This document shows positions 40,713 to 49,131 of a stretch of DNA of 54,145 nucleotides, in pieces. This DNA comes from CAYRSA01 sp964494845 (GTDB taxonomy: Bacteria; Patescibacteriota; Saccharimonadia; Saccharimonadales; JAGQNJ01): NCBI GenBank assembly GCA_964494845.1, contig CAZBSC010000002.1:1-54145 (forward strand). The letters are read 5' to 3'. The notes beneath the pieces were generated by a model that was not told the origin of the DNA, searched no databases, and saw only the letters and a program-made list of their open reading frames with translations. The translations under genes were made by a program, and so were the position numbers. The first letter of the stretch is position 1; every line of letters begins with the position of its first letter.

Positions 40713-41171
40713 ATGAATAAACTAAAAACAAAACAACAGGGTTTCACGATTATAGAGGTCATGATTGTGCTAGTAATAGCATCAGTAATACTTTTGATAG
40801 TGTTTTTGGCTGTTCCAGCATTACAAAGAAACTCTCGTAATAATCAACGGAAGAACGATGTTAGTCGCTTATTGAGCGCAGTTACGGAATGGTCAAACAA
40901 TAACAATGGCAAACTACCTACCACGGATGATGAGAAATTATCAGCACTGCTTAACGTGGGTCAGGGGAGCTATTATTCAGAGGCTCCGACTTGGCAATCT
41001 GGCAAAGTAACAAATAGTATGGATGCTGAGCACATAACAATTGTTACAAAAGCATCCTGCGATGCTAATGGCGATGATACTGTAACTACAGCTAGTGGCA
41101 GGCGTTTCGCTGTATTGTACGCGGTGGAAACAGGTAGTGGTACACCAGATAAAACTTGCACTGAATCTTGA
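40713..41171 (+). CDS. Type IV pilin, probable major pilin
   Basis: 152-aa prepilin. The class III signal peptide KQQG is cut before FTIIEVMIVLVIASVILLIV, with Phe+1 and Glu+5 as in major pilins. A basic helix (RNSRNNQRKNDVSRLL) and a small beta-rich head follow. Cys in ASCDANGD and DKTCTES near the C terminus can close a D-loop disulfide. It has its own promoter and a strong terminator (41194-41222), so it is expressed separately from the rest of the locus, as expected for the most abundant subunit. Confidence 0.9.
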   Translation: MNKLKTKQQGFTIIEVMIVLVIASVILLIVFLAVPALQRNSRNNQRKNDVSRLLSAVTEWSNNNNGKLPTTDDEKLSALLNVGQGSYYSEAPTWQSGKVTNSMDAEHITIVTKASCDANGDDTVTTASGRRFAVLYAVETGSGTPDKTCTES

Positions 41172-41193
41172 GGATAACAATCTAGATTGATTT

Positions 41194-41222
41194 ATAAAGC
41201 TTCATTCTGGAGCTTTATTTTT
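41194..41222 (+). terminator. Intrinsic terminator after the pilin gene
   Basis: ATAAAGCTTC (41194-41203) pairs with GGAGCTTTAT (41209-41218), ten pairs with one G-U, around an ATTCT loop. TTTT follows directly (41219-41222) after the TTTAT of the stem. Confidence 0.75.
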
Positions 41223-41260
41223 CTACTTGCAGTCAAAAAGGATTAGAATATAACCAAGAT

Positions 41261-42076
41261 ATGATTTTTATTATTTTAGTATTACTCGGCCTATGTTTTG
41301 GCAGTTTTGTTAATGCAGCTGTTTGGCGGATTCACGAGCAGCAATCAACAAAACCAAAGCATAATAATTTGTCCGTTGTAGCGGGAAGATCTATGTGCCC
41401 TAACTGCTCTCACGTATTATCCGCATTAGATTTAATCCCAGTTTTGAGCTGGGTTTGGCTAAGGGGAAAATGTCGTTATTGTCATAAAAAAATATCTTGG
41501 CAGTACCCAACAGTTGAAATCGCAACGACTGTATTGTTTGTTCTTTCTTATGTATATTGGCCGTTTAATTTTGATTCGTTAGGCATGCTCCAATTTTCTT
41601 TGTGGTTAGTTTTTCTAATTGGATTTATGGTAATTTTTGTTTATGACACAAAATGGATGATAATCCCCAATAGAGTAATATACCCACTAATCGTGCTCGG
41701 TATTGTTTATGTATTACTATCGTCAATAGCAAATGGCTCTTTTGACCCAATTATCCGAGCTTTATACGGAGTTATTATTGCCAGTGGCCTTTTCTATGGC
41801 TTGTTTCAAATATCTGGTGGTAAATGGATAGGTGGTGGTGATGTGAAGCTTGGATTTGCAATTGGTCTAATAATTGGTGGGGCAACTCAAGCAGTTTTGG
41901 TGCTTTTCATAGCCTCTTTACTGGGATGCTTTGTTTCTATCCCACTATTAATTTCTGGTCAGGGCAGAAAAAAGAAAGTTCCGTTCGGTCCATTTTTGAT
42001 AATAGCTACGTTTGTAGTTATGTTGTTTGGTGCTAGTATCTCAACTTGGTATCAAAACAACATTCTACTACTGTAA
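41261..42076 (+). CDS. pilD: Prepilin peptidase PilD
   Basis: Aspartic membrane protease that cuts prepilin leaders, often also N-methylating Phe1. The N-terminal domain has LCFGSFVNAAVWRI and two zinc-type pairs, CPNC and CRYC. The catalytic Asp residues lie in FVYDTKWMIIPN and GGGDVKLG. Six to eight membrane helices are predicted. At 271 aa it is of normal length. TTGCAG (41227-41232) and TATAAC (41249-41254) form a likely promoter with the -10 ending six bases before ATG. Confidence 0.95.
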   Translation: MIFIILVLLGLCFGSFVNAAVWRIHEQQSTKPKHNNLSVVAGRSMCPNCSHVLSALDLIPVLSWVWLRGKCRYCHKKISWQYPTVEIATTVLFVLSYVYWPFNFDSLGMLQFSLWLVFLIGFMVIFVYDTKWMIIPNRVIYPLIVLGIVYVLLSSIANGSFDPIIRALYGVIIASGLFYGLFQISGGKWIGGGDVKLGFAIGLIIGGATQAVLVLFIASLLGCFVSIPLLISGQGRKKKVPFGPFLIIATFVVMLFGASISTWYQNNILLL

Positions 42077-42106
42077 AAAGGGTCTATTAGACCTTCTTGC
42101 TTATGC

Positions 42107-42112
42107 TATACT
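42107..42112 (+). promoter_or_regulatory. Extended -10 box of the minor pilin genes
   Basis: TGC followed by TATACT ends seven bases before the ATG at 42120. It decides the start: the frame is open from 42027, but everything before 42119 would be untranscribed from this promoter and overlaps pilD. Confidence 0.5.
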
Positions 42113-42119
42113 TAAGTCA

Positions 42120-42953
42120 ATGGGTAAAGGGGTAAGAAATACCAAACGATCTCCGTATCGGAGGCGCAATGGCTATACAATTGTAGAGACCATGATATTC
42201 TTGGCTGTTTCAGGGGTTATACTCTCCACTTCTTTGTTATTTTTCAGAGGCAGGCAAGAAAGAATCCAGTATACACAGGGTGTTCGAGAGGTTGAGTCAC
42301 AGATAAAAACAATCATGAATGAGGTCTCTAGCGGATATTTTCCAAATGATGGTAGTTTTACGTGCGCAGGAGGTGGGGCAGCTGGACCAATCTTGAATTT
42401 TGCTGCGACGGGTGGCCAGGGGACAAATGAAGATTGTGTATTTTTGGGCAAGGTAATCAGGTTTAATGAAGGTTCAAACTATTCTTCATATTCTGTTCTC
42501 GGGTTAAGAAAAACAGGCGATGAATTGTCATCGACTCTTGCAGGAGCTAAGCCCATAATAAACGAGAAGATTGGCGAAACCTATGCATTGCCCTGGGGAA
42601 TAAAAGTGACAAAAGTTGCCAACGTAGACGGTACGCCACCGAATATCAGTTCCGTAGGTTTGATATTATCTTTAGGAGCATCGTCGGGCGCTCCTGACCC
42701 AGCTGGCTTTTCATCAGGTTCTAGGTCCGCTGATTTATTGCCAATTATCGACACTAACGGATTAAGTGATGACTTTTCTAGAGTTTCATCAGGTGTTAAT
42801 GGAATGTTAGATAGCCAAAGACGCCCGAAAAAAATAATAATTTGCCTGGTTTCAGGTAGTGGAGATAGAAAATCTGCGATTGTTTTAGGTGGTGAAGGCA
42901 AGCAATTGAGTGCCGAAACATTTATAGATTCAACTTTCCCGGAGTGCAATTAA
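42120..42953 (+). CDS. Minor pilin (pseudopilin)
   Basis: 277 aa. The basic leader MGKGVRNTKRSPYRRRNG is followed by YTIVETMIFLAVSGVILSTS, a class III prepilin site with Tyr+1 and Glu+5. A helix (REVESQIKTIMNEVSS) and a large beta-rich head follow, with Cys in SFTCAGG, NEDCVF, IICLVSG and FPECN that could form two disulfides. It heads a run of four overlapping or abutting minor-pilin genes, which in other systems form a tip complex that primes assembly. Confidence 0.8.
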   Translation: MGKGVRNTKRSPYRRRNGYTIVETMIFLAVSGVILSTSLLFFRGRQERIQYTQGVREVESQIKTIMNEVSSGYFPNDGSFTCAGGGAAGPILNFAATGGQGTNEDCVFLGKVIRFNEGSNYSSYSVLGLRKTGDELSSTLAGAKPIINEKIGETYALPWGIKVTKVANVDGTPPNISSVGLILSLGASSGAPDPAGFSSGSRSADLLPIIDTNGLSDDFSRVSSGVNGMLDSQRRPKKIIICLVSGSGDRKSAIVLGGEGKQLSAETFIDSTFPECN

Positions 42954-42956
42954 ATT

Positions 42957-43415
42957 ATGATTAGGTTTCATAAAAATCAGATGGGGGATACGATAGTAGA
43001 AGTTTTGATTGCTGTTGCAGTCATGGGTATATCTATTGGTCTTGCGTACGGAATTTCAAATCGCAGCCTGAAGTCTGCTCGTCAGTCACAAGAAAGACTG
43101 GAAGCACTTAAACTAGTTGAGGGACAAGTTGAGCAACTAAAAGCATTATCATATTCAACGGATAATAAAGGAATTTTTTCCGAAAATTCAGCTTTTTGTA
43201 TAAATAATGGCGATAAAGTCGTTTCGACTGATTTAATTCTAGGCGACCTAGATTCAGACCCACTGACTAAATATAATCCGGACTGTATAAAGGGCCTATA
43301 TCACATAGCCGTAAAGCGTAATAGTAACGAATTTACTATTGCTGCTAGGTGGTTTGGTATCAATGGTCTGAATGTCGAAGAAGTTAAATCAAGGTATAGG
43401 TTATTCGATCAATGA
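42957..43415 (+). CDS. Minor pilin, PilV-like
   Basis: 152 aa. The prepilin motif is MGDTIVEVLIAVAVMGISIG: Gly-1 and Glu+5 are conserved, but +1 is Asp, which is unusual because most pilins have a hydrophobic residue there. A helix with LEALKLVEGQVEQLKAL and a small head follow. Cys in AFCINNG and NPDCIKG may form a disulfide. It begins three bases after the previous stop and overlaps the next gene (ATGA). Confidence 0.78.
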   Translation: MIRFHKNQMGDTIVEVLIAVAVMGISIGLAYGISNRSLKSARQSQERLEALKLVEGQVEQLKALSYSTDNKGIFSENSAFCINNGDKVVSTDLILGDLDSDPLTKYNPDCIKGLYHIAVKRNSNEFTIAARWFGINGLNVEEVKSRYRLFDQ

Positions 43416-44065
43416 TGAACATAATAAAGCGACTATACAAAACTCAATCCGACGGTTTCACTATCATCGAACTGATGATTGCGATTACGATTTTCTCAGT
43501 AGTTCTCTTGGCTGCAGGAGCAACACTAACTCAAATAAGCAGACTTTATTATAAGGGCGTAATAACCAACAAAACTCAAAATATTTCTAGAAGTTTAATT
43601 GATGAAATATCTCAAAATCTACAATTTAGTAGCGGTGTAGTTAATTCGGCTGCTAATGGCCAGACGCAGAGCGTGTGTATTGGCTCAACTCGATATACGT
43701 TCGTTCTTAATAAACAGATTAAACAGGGAGATCCAGGAAATTTGCACGCTTTGTGGCGAGACAAGATATCCGGGGTAGGTAGTTGCGGCGATAACCAACC
43801 AAACCTATCTGATGAAAATCCGGTTGGCGATGAGGGCAAAGAGCTGTTAGAAACTGGCATGAGATTGAAGTCTTTGTCTGTTACAGATACTGGCCGTAAC
43901 GAAATATATTCAATAACTGTCGGTGTAATGCACGGAGATGACGATCTTATTAACTTTACAAGCCCGGGGAATCCGAAGGACTGCAAGGGAGATATCACTG
44001 GTTCGCAGTGGTGCGCATTGTCCGAATTAACTACTCAAATATATTCTAGGGTTCGTGTACACTAA
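43412..44065 (+). CDS. Minor pilin, PilW-like
   Basis: 217 aa. Prepilin site SDG then FTIIELMIAITIFSVVLLAA, with Phe+1 and Glu+5. It is followed by the long helix (RLYYKGVITNKTQNISRSLI) and a head domain with Cys in SVCIGS, GSCGDNQ, KDCKGD and WCALSE. The conserved YY and the LIDEISQNL helix are typical of PilW/PilJ-type subunits. The start overlaps the previous stop; ATG at 43415 is an alternative one codon later. Confidence 0.8.
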   Translation: MMNIIKRLYKTQSDGFTIIELMIAITIFSVVLLAAGATLTQISRLYYKGVITNKTQNISRSLIDEISQNLQFSSGVVNSAANGQTQSVCIGSTRYTFVLNKQIKQGDPGNLHALWRDKISGVGSCGDNQPNLSDENPVGDEGKELLETGMRLKSLSVTDTGRNEIYSITVGVMHGDDDLINFTSPGNPKDCKGDITGSQWCALSELTTQIYSRVRVH

Positions 44066-44072
44066 TAATATT

Positions 44073-45149
44073 ATGAAAAGCGTTAGAACAATAAATAGAT
44101 TGGCCAAAGACGAAAAAGGGATAGCCTCAATTATGGTGGCAGGTATATTTATCGTCATAATATCATTAGTAGCTACGGGTTTTGCTACATTAATGCGCCG
44201 CGAACAGCGACAAGCATTAGACAAACAGTTGAGCACGCAGGCATATTACGCCGCTGAATCAGGGGTAAATGATGCAATAAAATATTTAGCCACCCATCCT
44301 TCGGCAAAGTCATCGGACTGCAGTAAAACTGCTGATGTAACTGGGAATACTTCATTTGGGACAAATAACGATGCGATCTCATACACTTGTGTTTTAGTTG
44401 ATACCACTCCTGATTCATTAAATTACAACCCGATTTCTACAGACAAATCTACAATTTTAAAACTTAATGCAGCGGGGGCGGATACCATAAATATTAGCTG
44501 GCAAGATTGGGCAAATAATCAAAATTATGTAACTGCATCTGATGGCCATCCGTTATCCAACGCAGATTCTAGGGGAGTATTGCACGATGAAGTATGGCAA
44601 TCAGGCGTTCTTCGCGTATCTTTGATGCCCATAACTCAACCAATCACCAGAGAAAAACTAATAAAAGAGACCCAGACGTTGTTTTTGTATCCTAACTTGA
44701 ACACCACAACCGGTAGAAAGGGTACTCATCAATTTTCTGCATCTAAAGCCGGACAAGGTGTTTTTGTGGACGGCGAGTGTAATCCTGCCAATAGCGATAT
44801 TAATCCTGAAATAACCCCCTATGACTGTAATATGAAGATTACTAACTTACCTGCTGGGGTAGATTCTTACTATATTCGGCTAAAATCGATCTTGACTAAC
44901 CATTCTGTTCAGATCACCGCTAATGGTGACGGTAATCAGATTGAGTTACCAGGAACGCAAGCCGTCATTGATGCTACTGGTAAAGCTAACGACGTGCTTC
45001 GTCGAATTCAGGTTAGAGTTCCCCTAAACGCAGATTATAGCTATCCAGAGTTTGGTTTAGAGACAACTAATGCGATATGTAAAGATCTAGAATTATATGT
45101 TCATATTCCTGGCGCATATCCTAATGCAGACAGGGATAACTGCTCATAA
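44073..45149 (+). CDS. PilX-like pilus accessory protein
   Basis: 358 aa. The N terminus EKGIASIMVAGIFIVIISLV resembles PilX: it is hydrophobic after Gly but lacks Glu+5. The diagnostic PilX element QAYYAAESGVNDAIKYL follows at about residues 60-76. The outer domain is large and beta-rich, with Cys in SSDCSK, YTCVL, GECNP, YDCNMK, AICKD and DNCS. The start at ATG 44073 avoids an upstream extension into the previous gene. It ends the minor-pilin run, one base before the convergent recombinase gene. Confidence 0.78.
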   Translation: MKSVRTINRLAKDEKGIASIMVAGIFIVIISLVATGFATLMRREQRQALDKQLSTQAYYAAESGVNDAIKYLATHPSAKSSDCSKTADVTGNTSFGTNNDAISYTCVLVDTTPDSLNYNPISTDKSTILKLNAAGADTINISWQDWANNQNYVTASDGHPLSNADSRGVLHDEVWQSGVLRVSLMPITQPITREKLIKETQTLFLYPNLNTTTGRKGTHQFSASKAGQGVFVDGECNPANSDINPEITPYDCNMKITNLPAGVDSYYIRLKSILTNHSVQITANGDGNQIELPGTQAVIDATGKANDVLRRIQVRVPLNADYSYPEFGLETTNAICKDLELYVHIPGAYPNADRDNCS

Positions 45150-45150
45150 T

Positions 45151-46065
45151 TTAACTTGGATCTTTGTGAAATTGATCGTGGATCTTTTTAAGGTGTGGGT
45201 CTGTTACGTGGGTATAGATCTGCGTGGTTGCTACGTTACTGTGGCCTAGCATGGCCTGAACGCTTCGTAGGTCTGCTCCGTTCATCAGTAGATCGGTCGC
45301 GAATGAGTGTCGCAAAGTGTGTGGGGACACATGCTTAGTTATGCCCGCTAACTTTGCGTATCGTTCAACCAACCTCTGGATGCTCCTTGCAGTTAGTCGT
45401 TTGTAGTCTCCGGTCATATCAGATTTAGAATTACCGCTGTAACTGATAAACAATGCCGGCAAACTGTCACGGCGCATGTCTAGATATTTCTGGACCCAAG
45501 TTGCGGCCGACTCGCTAATAAATACAGGCCTGTCTTTTTGCCCTTTGCCCCTGACCATAAATTCTCGCCTAGTCATATTCACGTGGTCTCGGTTCAGTTT
45601 GACCAGTTCCGATACGCGCAGACCGCTGGAGAAAAGTAGCTCCAGTATTGCTCTGTCTCTCAGACCAGATAACTCGGATATTTTAGGCTGCTCGAAAAGC
45701 CTATGCAGGTCTTCTTTGTCTAAAAAAGTCACTTGTTTGCGCCTGGTCCTTGCGAGCTCTATTTTGTCGGCACTCATGGCCGGGATGCCACGTTTGGCGC
45801 AGAATTTTAGAAAACTCCTTAGAGCTATCAAGTGATAGTTTTGGGTCGATTTGCCGAGCTCGTCCGCAGTATTTGTTCCTAAACGGTTTAGCCATAAGCG
45901 CCACTTCTGAATCATTTCAGGGTTTATATCTTTTACTGCTATGTCTCCAGCATAATCTTCCAGCCTAGTAAGGTAATGATCGTAATTAGCAATAGTTTTC
46001 TGAGAACGATTCTGCTCTATTTCTTGATATTCGAGGAAATCGGTCTTTGCTTTTGTGAATAGCAT
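45151..46065 (-). CDS. xerC: Tyrosine recombinase, XerC/XerD type
   Basis: Site-specific recombinase, probably for resolving chromosome dimers. The SAM-like N-terminal domain (about 1-100; FLEYQEIEQNRSQKTIANY) and the catalytic domain are complete. The catalytic residues are Arg in SSGLRVSELVKL, Lys in VRGKGQKDRPV, HxxR in SPHTLRHSFATDLL, His in MLGHSNVATTQIYTHV and the nucleophile Tyr in that same segment. At 304 aa it is of normal length for Xer, and likely the sole Xer of a reduced genome (inference). On the minus strand TACAAT (46072-46077) ends six bases before ATG. Confidence 0.9.
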   Translation of the reverse strand: MLFTKAKTDFLEYQEIEQNRSQKTIANYDHYLTRLEDYAGDIAVKDINPEMIQKWRLWLNRLGTNTADELGKSTQNYHLIALRSFLKFCAKRGIPAMSADKIELARTRRKQVTFLDKEDLHRLFEQPKISELSGLRDRAILELLFSSGLRVSELVKLNRDHVNMTRREFMVRGKGQKDRPVFISESAATWVQKYLDMRRDSLPALFISYSGNSKSDMTGDYKRLTARSIQRLVERYAKLAGITKHVSPHTLRHSFATDLLMNGADLRSVQAMLGHSNVATTQIYTHVTDPHLKKIHDQFHKDPS

Positions 46066-46132
46066 ATTATTATTGTATATGACATTAGCACTTTATGTTT
46101 CACTTATGCTTTAACTGACGATTTCCATCTGT

Positions 46133-46138
46133 TATAAT
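46133..46138 (+). promoter_or_regulatory. -10 box of ndk
   Basis: A perfect TATAAT with a weak TTTAAC 17 bases upstream (46110-46115). The leader of about 55 bases ends in the SD AAAGGAGC (46183-46190). Confidence 0.45.
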
Positions 46139-46199
46139 TGAAATTAACTTAGCCGTGGGCAAGTTGAACAAATCATTAGTGCAAAGGAGCATAAACCTC

Positions 46200-46664
46200 G
46201 TGGAAAGAACATTGATTATTGCAAAGCCAGACGCCGTTCAGAGAGGTCTAGTTGGCGAGATTGTACGAAGGCTAGAACAAAAAGGCCTTAAGCTAATTGG
46301 CATGAAAATGATGAGTCTCGATGACGCGATACTAAAAGATCATTACATTGAGCACGTCGATAAGTCTTTTTATTCAGACCTAGAATCTTTTATGAAAAGC
46401 TCTCCTGTTGTGGTTATGGCATGGGAAGGATTCGAGTGTGTCAATTCTGTCCGTATCCTAGTCGGGGCGACTAACCCAAGGGCTGCTGATGCTGGAACAA
46501 TCCGTGGCGACTTTGCGATAGGCGAGGGCCGCAACCTTGTACATGCTTCTGATAGTGCCGAAACCGGCACTAAGGAAGTTGCTAGATTTTTCAGTGATAC
46601 CGAGCTATTCACTTATGAAAAGTCAGAGTATGCAAATGTCTATCCTGACCACGAACGCAATTAG
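46200..46664 (+). CDS. ndk: Nucleoside diphosphate kinase
   Basis: Balances NTP and dNTP pools by ping-pong phosphate transfer. The phospho-accepting His115 lies in GRNLVHASDS, with conserved ERTLIIAKPDAVQRGLVGEI at the start and TNPRAADAGTIRGDFA at the nucleotide site. I use the GTG at 46200 (154 aa) because AAAGGAGC precedes it by ten bases and the protein then begins exactly where the family does; a frame open from 46155 has no SD. Confidence 0.96.
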   Translation: MERTLIIAKPDAVQRGLVGEIVRRLEQKGLKLIGMKMMSLDDAILKDHYIEHVDKSFYSDLESFMKSSPVVVMAWEGFECVNSVRILVGATNPRAADAGTIRGDFAIGEGRNLVHASDSAETGTKEVARFFSDTELFTYEKSEYANVYPDHERN

Positions 46665-46677
46665 TCTAACTATATTT

Positions 46678-46752
46678 GGTGTCCCCATCACGATTCGAAC
46701 GTGAATCTAGTCCTTAGGAGGGACTTGTTCTATCCATTGAACTATGGGGACA
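46678..46752 (-). tRNA. tRNA-Arg, anticodon CCU
   Basis: On the minus strand a full cloverleaf folds: acceptor GTCCCCA/TGGGGAC, D arm GTTC-AATGGATA-GAAC, anticodon arm AGTCC-CTCCTAA-GGACT with anticodon CCT (reads AGG), a 4-base variable loop, and T arm TCACG-TTCGAAT-CGTGA. The discriminator is A and the CCA end is encoded (46678-46680 on the plus strand is TGG). The gene lies alone between ndk and the subtilase gene. Confidence 0.96.
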
Positions 46753-46816
46753 TGCGTCCGACTAATGACAAAATCATCATAACCCAAAAATGCTGTTGTA
46801 ACCATCAAAACTTGAT

Positions 46817-46822
46817 ATAATA
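46817..46822 (+). promoter_or_regulatory. -10 box of the subtilase gene
   Basis: TATAAT 23 bases upstream of the ATG at 46846. The only -35-like match (TTGTAA, 46797-46802) is 14 bases away, so the -35 is doubtful. Confidence 0.35.
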
Positions 46823-46845
46823 TATTTGTTCGATAAAAAACAAAA

Positions 46846-49059
46846 ATGAAAAAACAAACCAATCTGGTTTTAGCTGGTTCAATAATCGGTATATCGATAG
46901 CTTTAATGCTATTCGCAGTTTCCAAATATCGTTGGACTGGAACAAAAACCCCAGAAAATAATGCCGATAATCCAATCACCTTCGTTGAATCGATGTTTCG
47001 TGGTATTGATAGAAAACCTGAACTATCCAGCACTATAAAAAAAGCAGAATTGGACCCACGAAAACCCTCCGACCAAACGCTCGTAACTGCTAATAACCAA
47101 AACGACTTAGATAAATTCATAAAATCGAATAACTTGGATGAATCACAAATCCACAAATCTAACTCTCTACCCAATACATACATTGTTTACAAACCGAAGG
47201 ATCAGTTGAGTGCAGACAGTGTTAGTCTGGCAGAGAGAAAAAAATATTCGTCACTCTACAATTTTATGACTCAGGATGCTATATATCCACAGTGGTACAC
47301 CACCTCCATTAGAGCCGATGATTACTGGGCTGAGTCGACTGGTTCTACTGGCACTACGGTTGCCGTAATAGACACAGGGTTTGCTCTAAATCATGAAGAT
47401 CTAGATGGTAGGTGGGCTGCAGGTGGGCATGATTTTTATAATAACGATAATGACCCATCAGCAGGGACCACAAATCCTAATGGAGGGGCTGTGTCACACG
47501 GAACAATGGTGGCCGGGCTTATCGGTGCAACAGGTGATAATGGAGTAGGCGTTGCAAGCGTGAACTGGAAAACAAAAATCTTACCCCTCCAGGTTCTCAG
47601 TGATAGTGGATCTGGTTGGACTGATGATATAGCGGCAGCAATTGACTATGCTGTTGAGCATGGTGCAGATGTCATTAACATGAGCCTCGGCTCTAGTGGG
47701 GAGGACCCGATACTTAAAACAGCTATAGACAGTGCAGTTGATGCCGGAGTCACTGTTGTTGCGGCAGCAGGAAATTGCGGCGCTAGCAACTATGCTTATC
47801 AAGGCTGTTCGTACCAAGGAGAAATACTATATCCCGGTAAATACGACAACGTTATTTCGGTTGGGGCAACTGATAGCTCGAATAACCGAGCTGATTTCAG
47901 CAGTTACGGACCAGAAATCGACATTACAGCGCCAGGATACGGTGCCATCAGGAGCAGCATGTGGATCGCCGCGAATCGAACCTCAGCATACAACAGCGTG
48001 TTGGCTGGGACATCATTCGCTTCACCAATAGTGGCTGGCATTGCAGCACTACAAATTGGTGACAACCCCAGTCTTTCGCCTTCTCAAATAAAAGACCGCT
48101 TGATTGCTTCTGCGAATAAAGTTTCGGGTATGGGTGGTAAATTCTTCACAGATTATTATGGCTACGGGCTAGTGGATGTATACAAAGGTTTTCACCAATC
48201 ATCTTGCGTTAGTGACGCAAATGATTCAGCAGGCGATAGACAACAGATACTGTCCGAGCGGCAAAATTCAAAACAAAAAAATGCTCTGTGGTATATTCGC
48301 CGGAACAATACTGACTCTTTTTGCGAGGAGCTAAAGGCCTGGAACGGCAATTATAGTCAGTGGAGACATCAGGTGGTAACTAATGTACCTGCTCTAGAAT
48401 CAGATTCCGAAAAAATGTTGTTTGCAGACATTGACGGTAATGGCGCAACTGAACTAATTCGAGTCAAATATAATGATATCTCTGGAAAAGTGAAACTATA
48501 TTTTTGGGATAGCACCCTTCAGGATTGGGCGAATCAAGTGACAACAAATCTAGATAACTCGGATATGACCCATGGGGATGTGCAGGCAGCAGATACTAAT
48601 GGTGATGGCAAAGATGAACTATTCTACATTAAATACAACAACACCAGCTCCGGGAGAGTTCAGTTTTATAAGTGGAACGGCACATACAGTGGATGGTCTA
48701 AAAAATACGTTTCTCTGTTGAGTGCAAGAAGCATGTCTAACGGCATAATAATCCCTGCGGATACGAATGGTGACAAAAAAGACCAATTTTATTTTGTTAA
48801 ATACAATAAATCTAAGAGAGTAGAGATCTACGGTTTTTCGGGTAACCTGAAGTCCTGGACTCTAAAAAAATCTACTAATCTAACCCCAATTACTCCAGCA
48901 ACTGGTTTAGTTATTTCGTCTGATACAAATGGTGACCAAAGAGATGAGTTTTTGTTCATAGACAAAGAAACACCTGGCACTAATATAATTATTTATGAAT
49001 GGAATTCACTTTTTACAAAGTGGGTATCAAAGAAAACAACAAATTTACCCAAATTCTAG
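46846..49059 (+). CDS. Surface-anchored subtilisin-like protease with FG-GAP-like repeats
   Basis: 737 aa. A signal-anchor helix (about 8-26) is followed by a short pro-region-like segment (about 60-150) and an S8 peptidase domain. The catalytic triad is complete: Asp176 in VAVIDTGFA, His218 in SHGTMVAGL and Ser390 in GTSFASPIVAG, with the oxyanion Asn310 in AAAGNCG. Residues about 470-737 hold four calcium-type repeats of FG-GAP/VCBS kind (ADIDGNGATELI, ADTNGDGKDELF, ADTNGDKKDQFY, SDTNGDQRDEFL), each with a DxNGDxxD loop, probably a beta-propeller-like adhesive module. No sortase motif is present. It may process surface proteins or attack proteins of a host cell (inference). Confidence 0.93.
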   Translation: MKKQTNLVLAGSIIGISIALMLFAVSKYRWTGTKTPENNADNPITFVESMFRGIDRKPELSSTIKKAELDPRKPSDQTLVTANNQNDLDKFIKSNNLDESQIHKSNSLPNTYIVYKPKDQLSADSVSLAERKKYSSLYNFMTQDAIYPQWYTTSIRADDYWAESTGSTGTTVAVIDTGFALNHEDLDGRWAAGGHDFYNNDNDPSAGTTNPNGGAVSHGTMVAGLIGATGDNGVGVASVNWKTKILPLQVLSDSGSGWTDDIAAAIDYAVEHGADVINMSLGSSGEDPILKTAIDSAVDAGVTVVAAAGNCGASNYAYQGCSYQGEILYPGKYDNVISVGATDSSNNRADFSSYGPEIDITAPGYGAIRSSMWIAANRTSAYNSVLAGTSFASPIVAGIAALQIGDNPSLSPSQIKDRLIASANKVSGMGGKFFTDYYGYGLVDVYKGFHQSSCVSDANDSAGDRQQILSERQNSKQKNALWYIRRNNTDSFCEELKAWNGNYSQWRHQVVTNVPALESDSEKMLFADIDGNGATELIRVKYNDISGKVKLYFWDSTLQDWANQVTTNLDNSDMTHGDVQAADTNGDGKDELFYIKYNNTSSGRVQFYKWNGTYSGWSKKYVSLLSARSMSNGIIIPADTNGDKKDQFYFVKYNKSKRVEIYGFSGNLKSWTLKKSTNLTPITPATGLVISSDTNGDQRDEFLFIDKETPGTNIIIYEWNSLFTKWVSKKTTNLPKF

Positions 49060-49119
49060 CTTTTCAAACATTTTGTGATTTCATCTTTAATAGGTTTAGC
49101 GACTAAGTTGTCGTTGAGG

Positions 49120-49125
49120 TACAAT
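49120..49125 (+). promoter_or_regulatory. -10 box of the 49132 gene, leaderless-type
   Basis: TACAAT ends six bases before ATG 49132. A second in-frame ATG at 49126 touches the -10 and is unlikely to be transcribed. Confidence 0.4.
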
Positions 49126-49131
49126 ATGCTT

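Noticed and set aside
45151..46752. Tyrosine recombinase near tRNA-Arg as an integrated element
   Set aside because: The recombinase is Xer-like, ndk lies between the two, the tRNA is whole with its CCA end, and I found no repeat of the tRNA 3' end nearby, so there is no sign of an attachment site.
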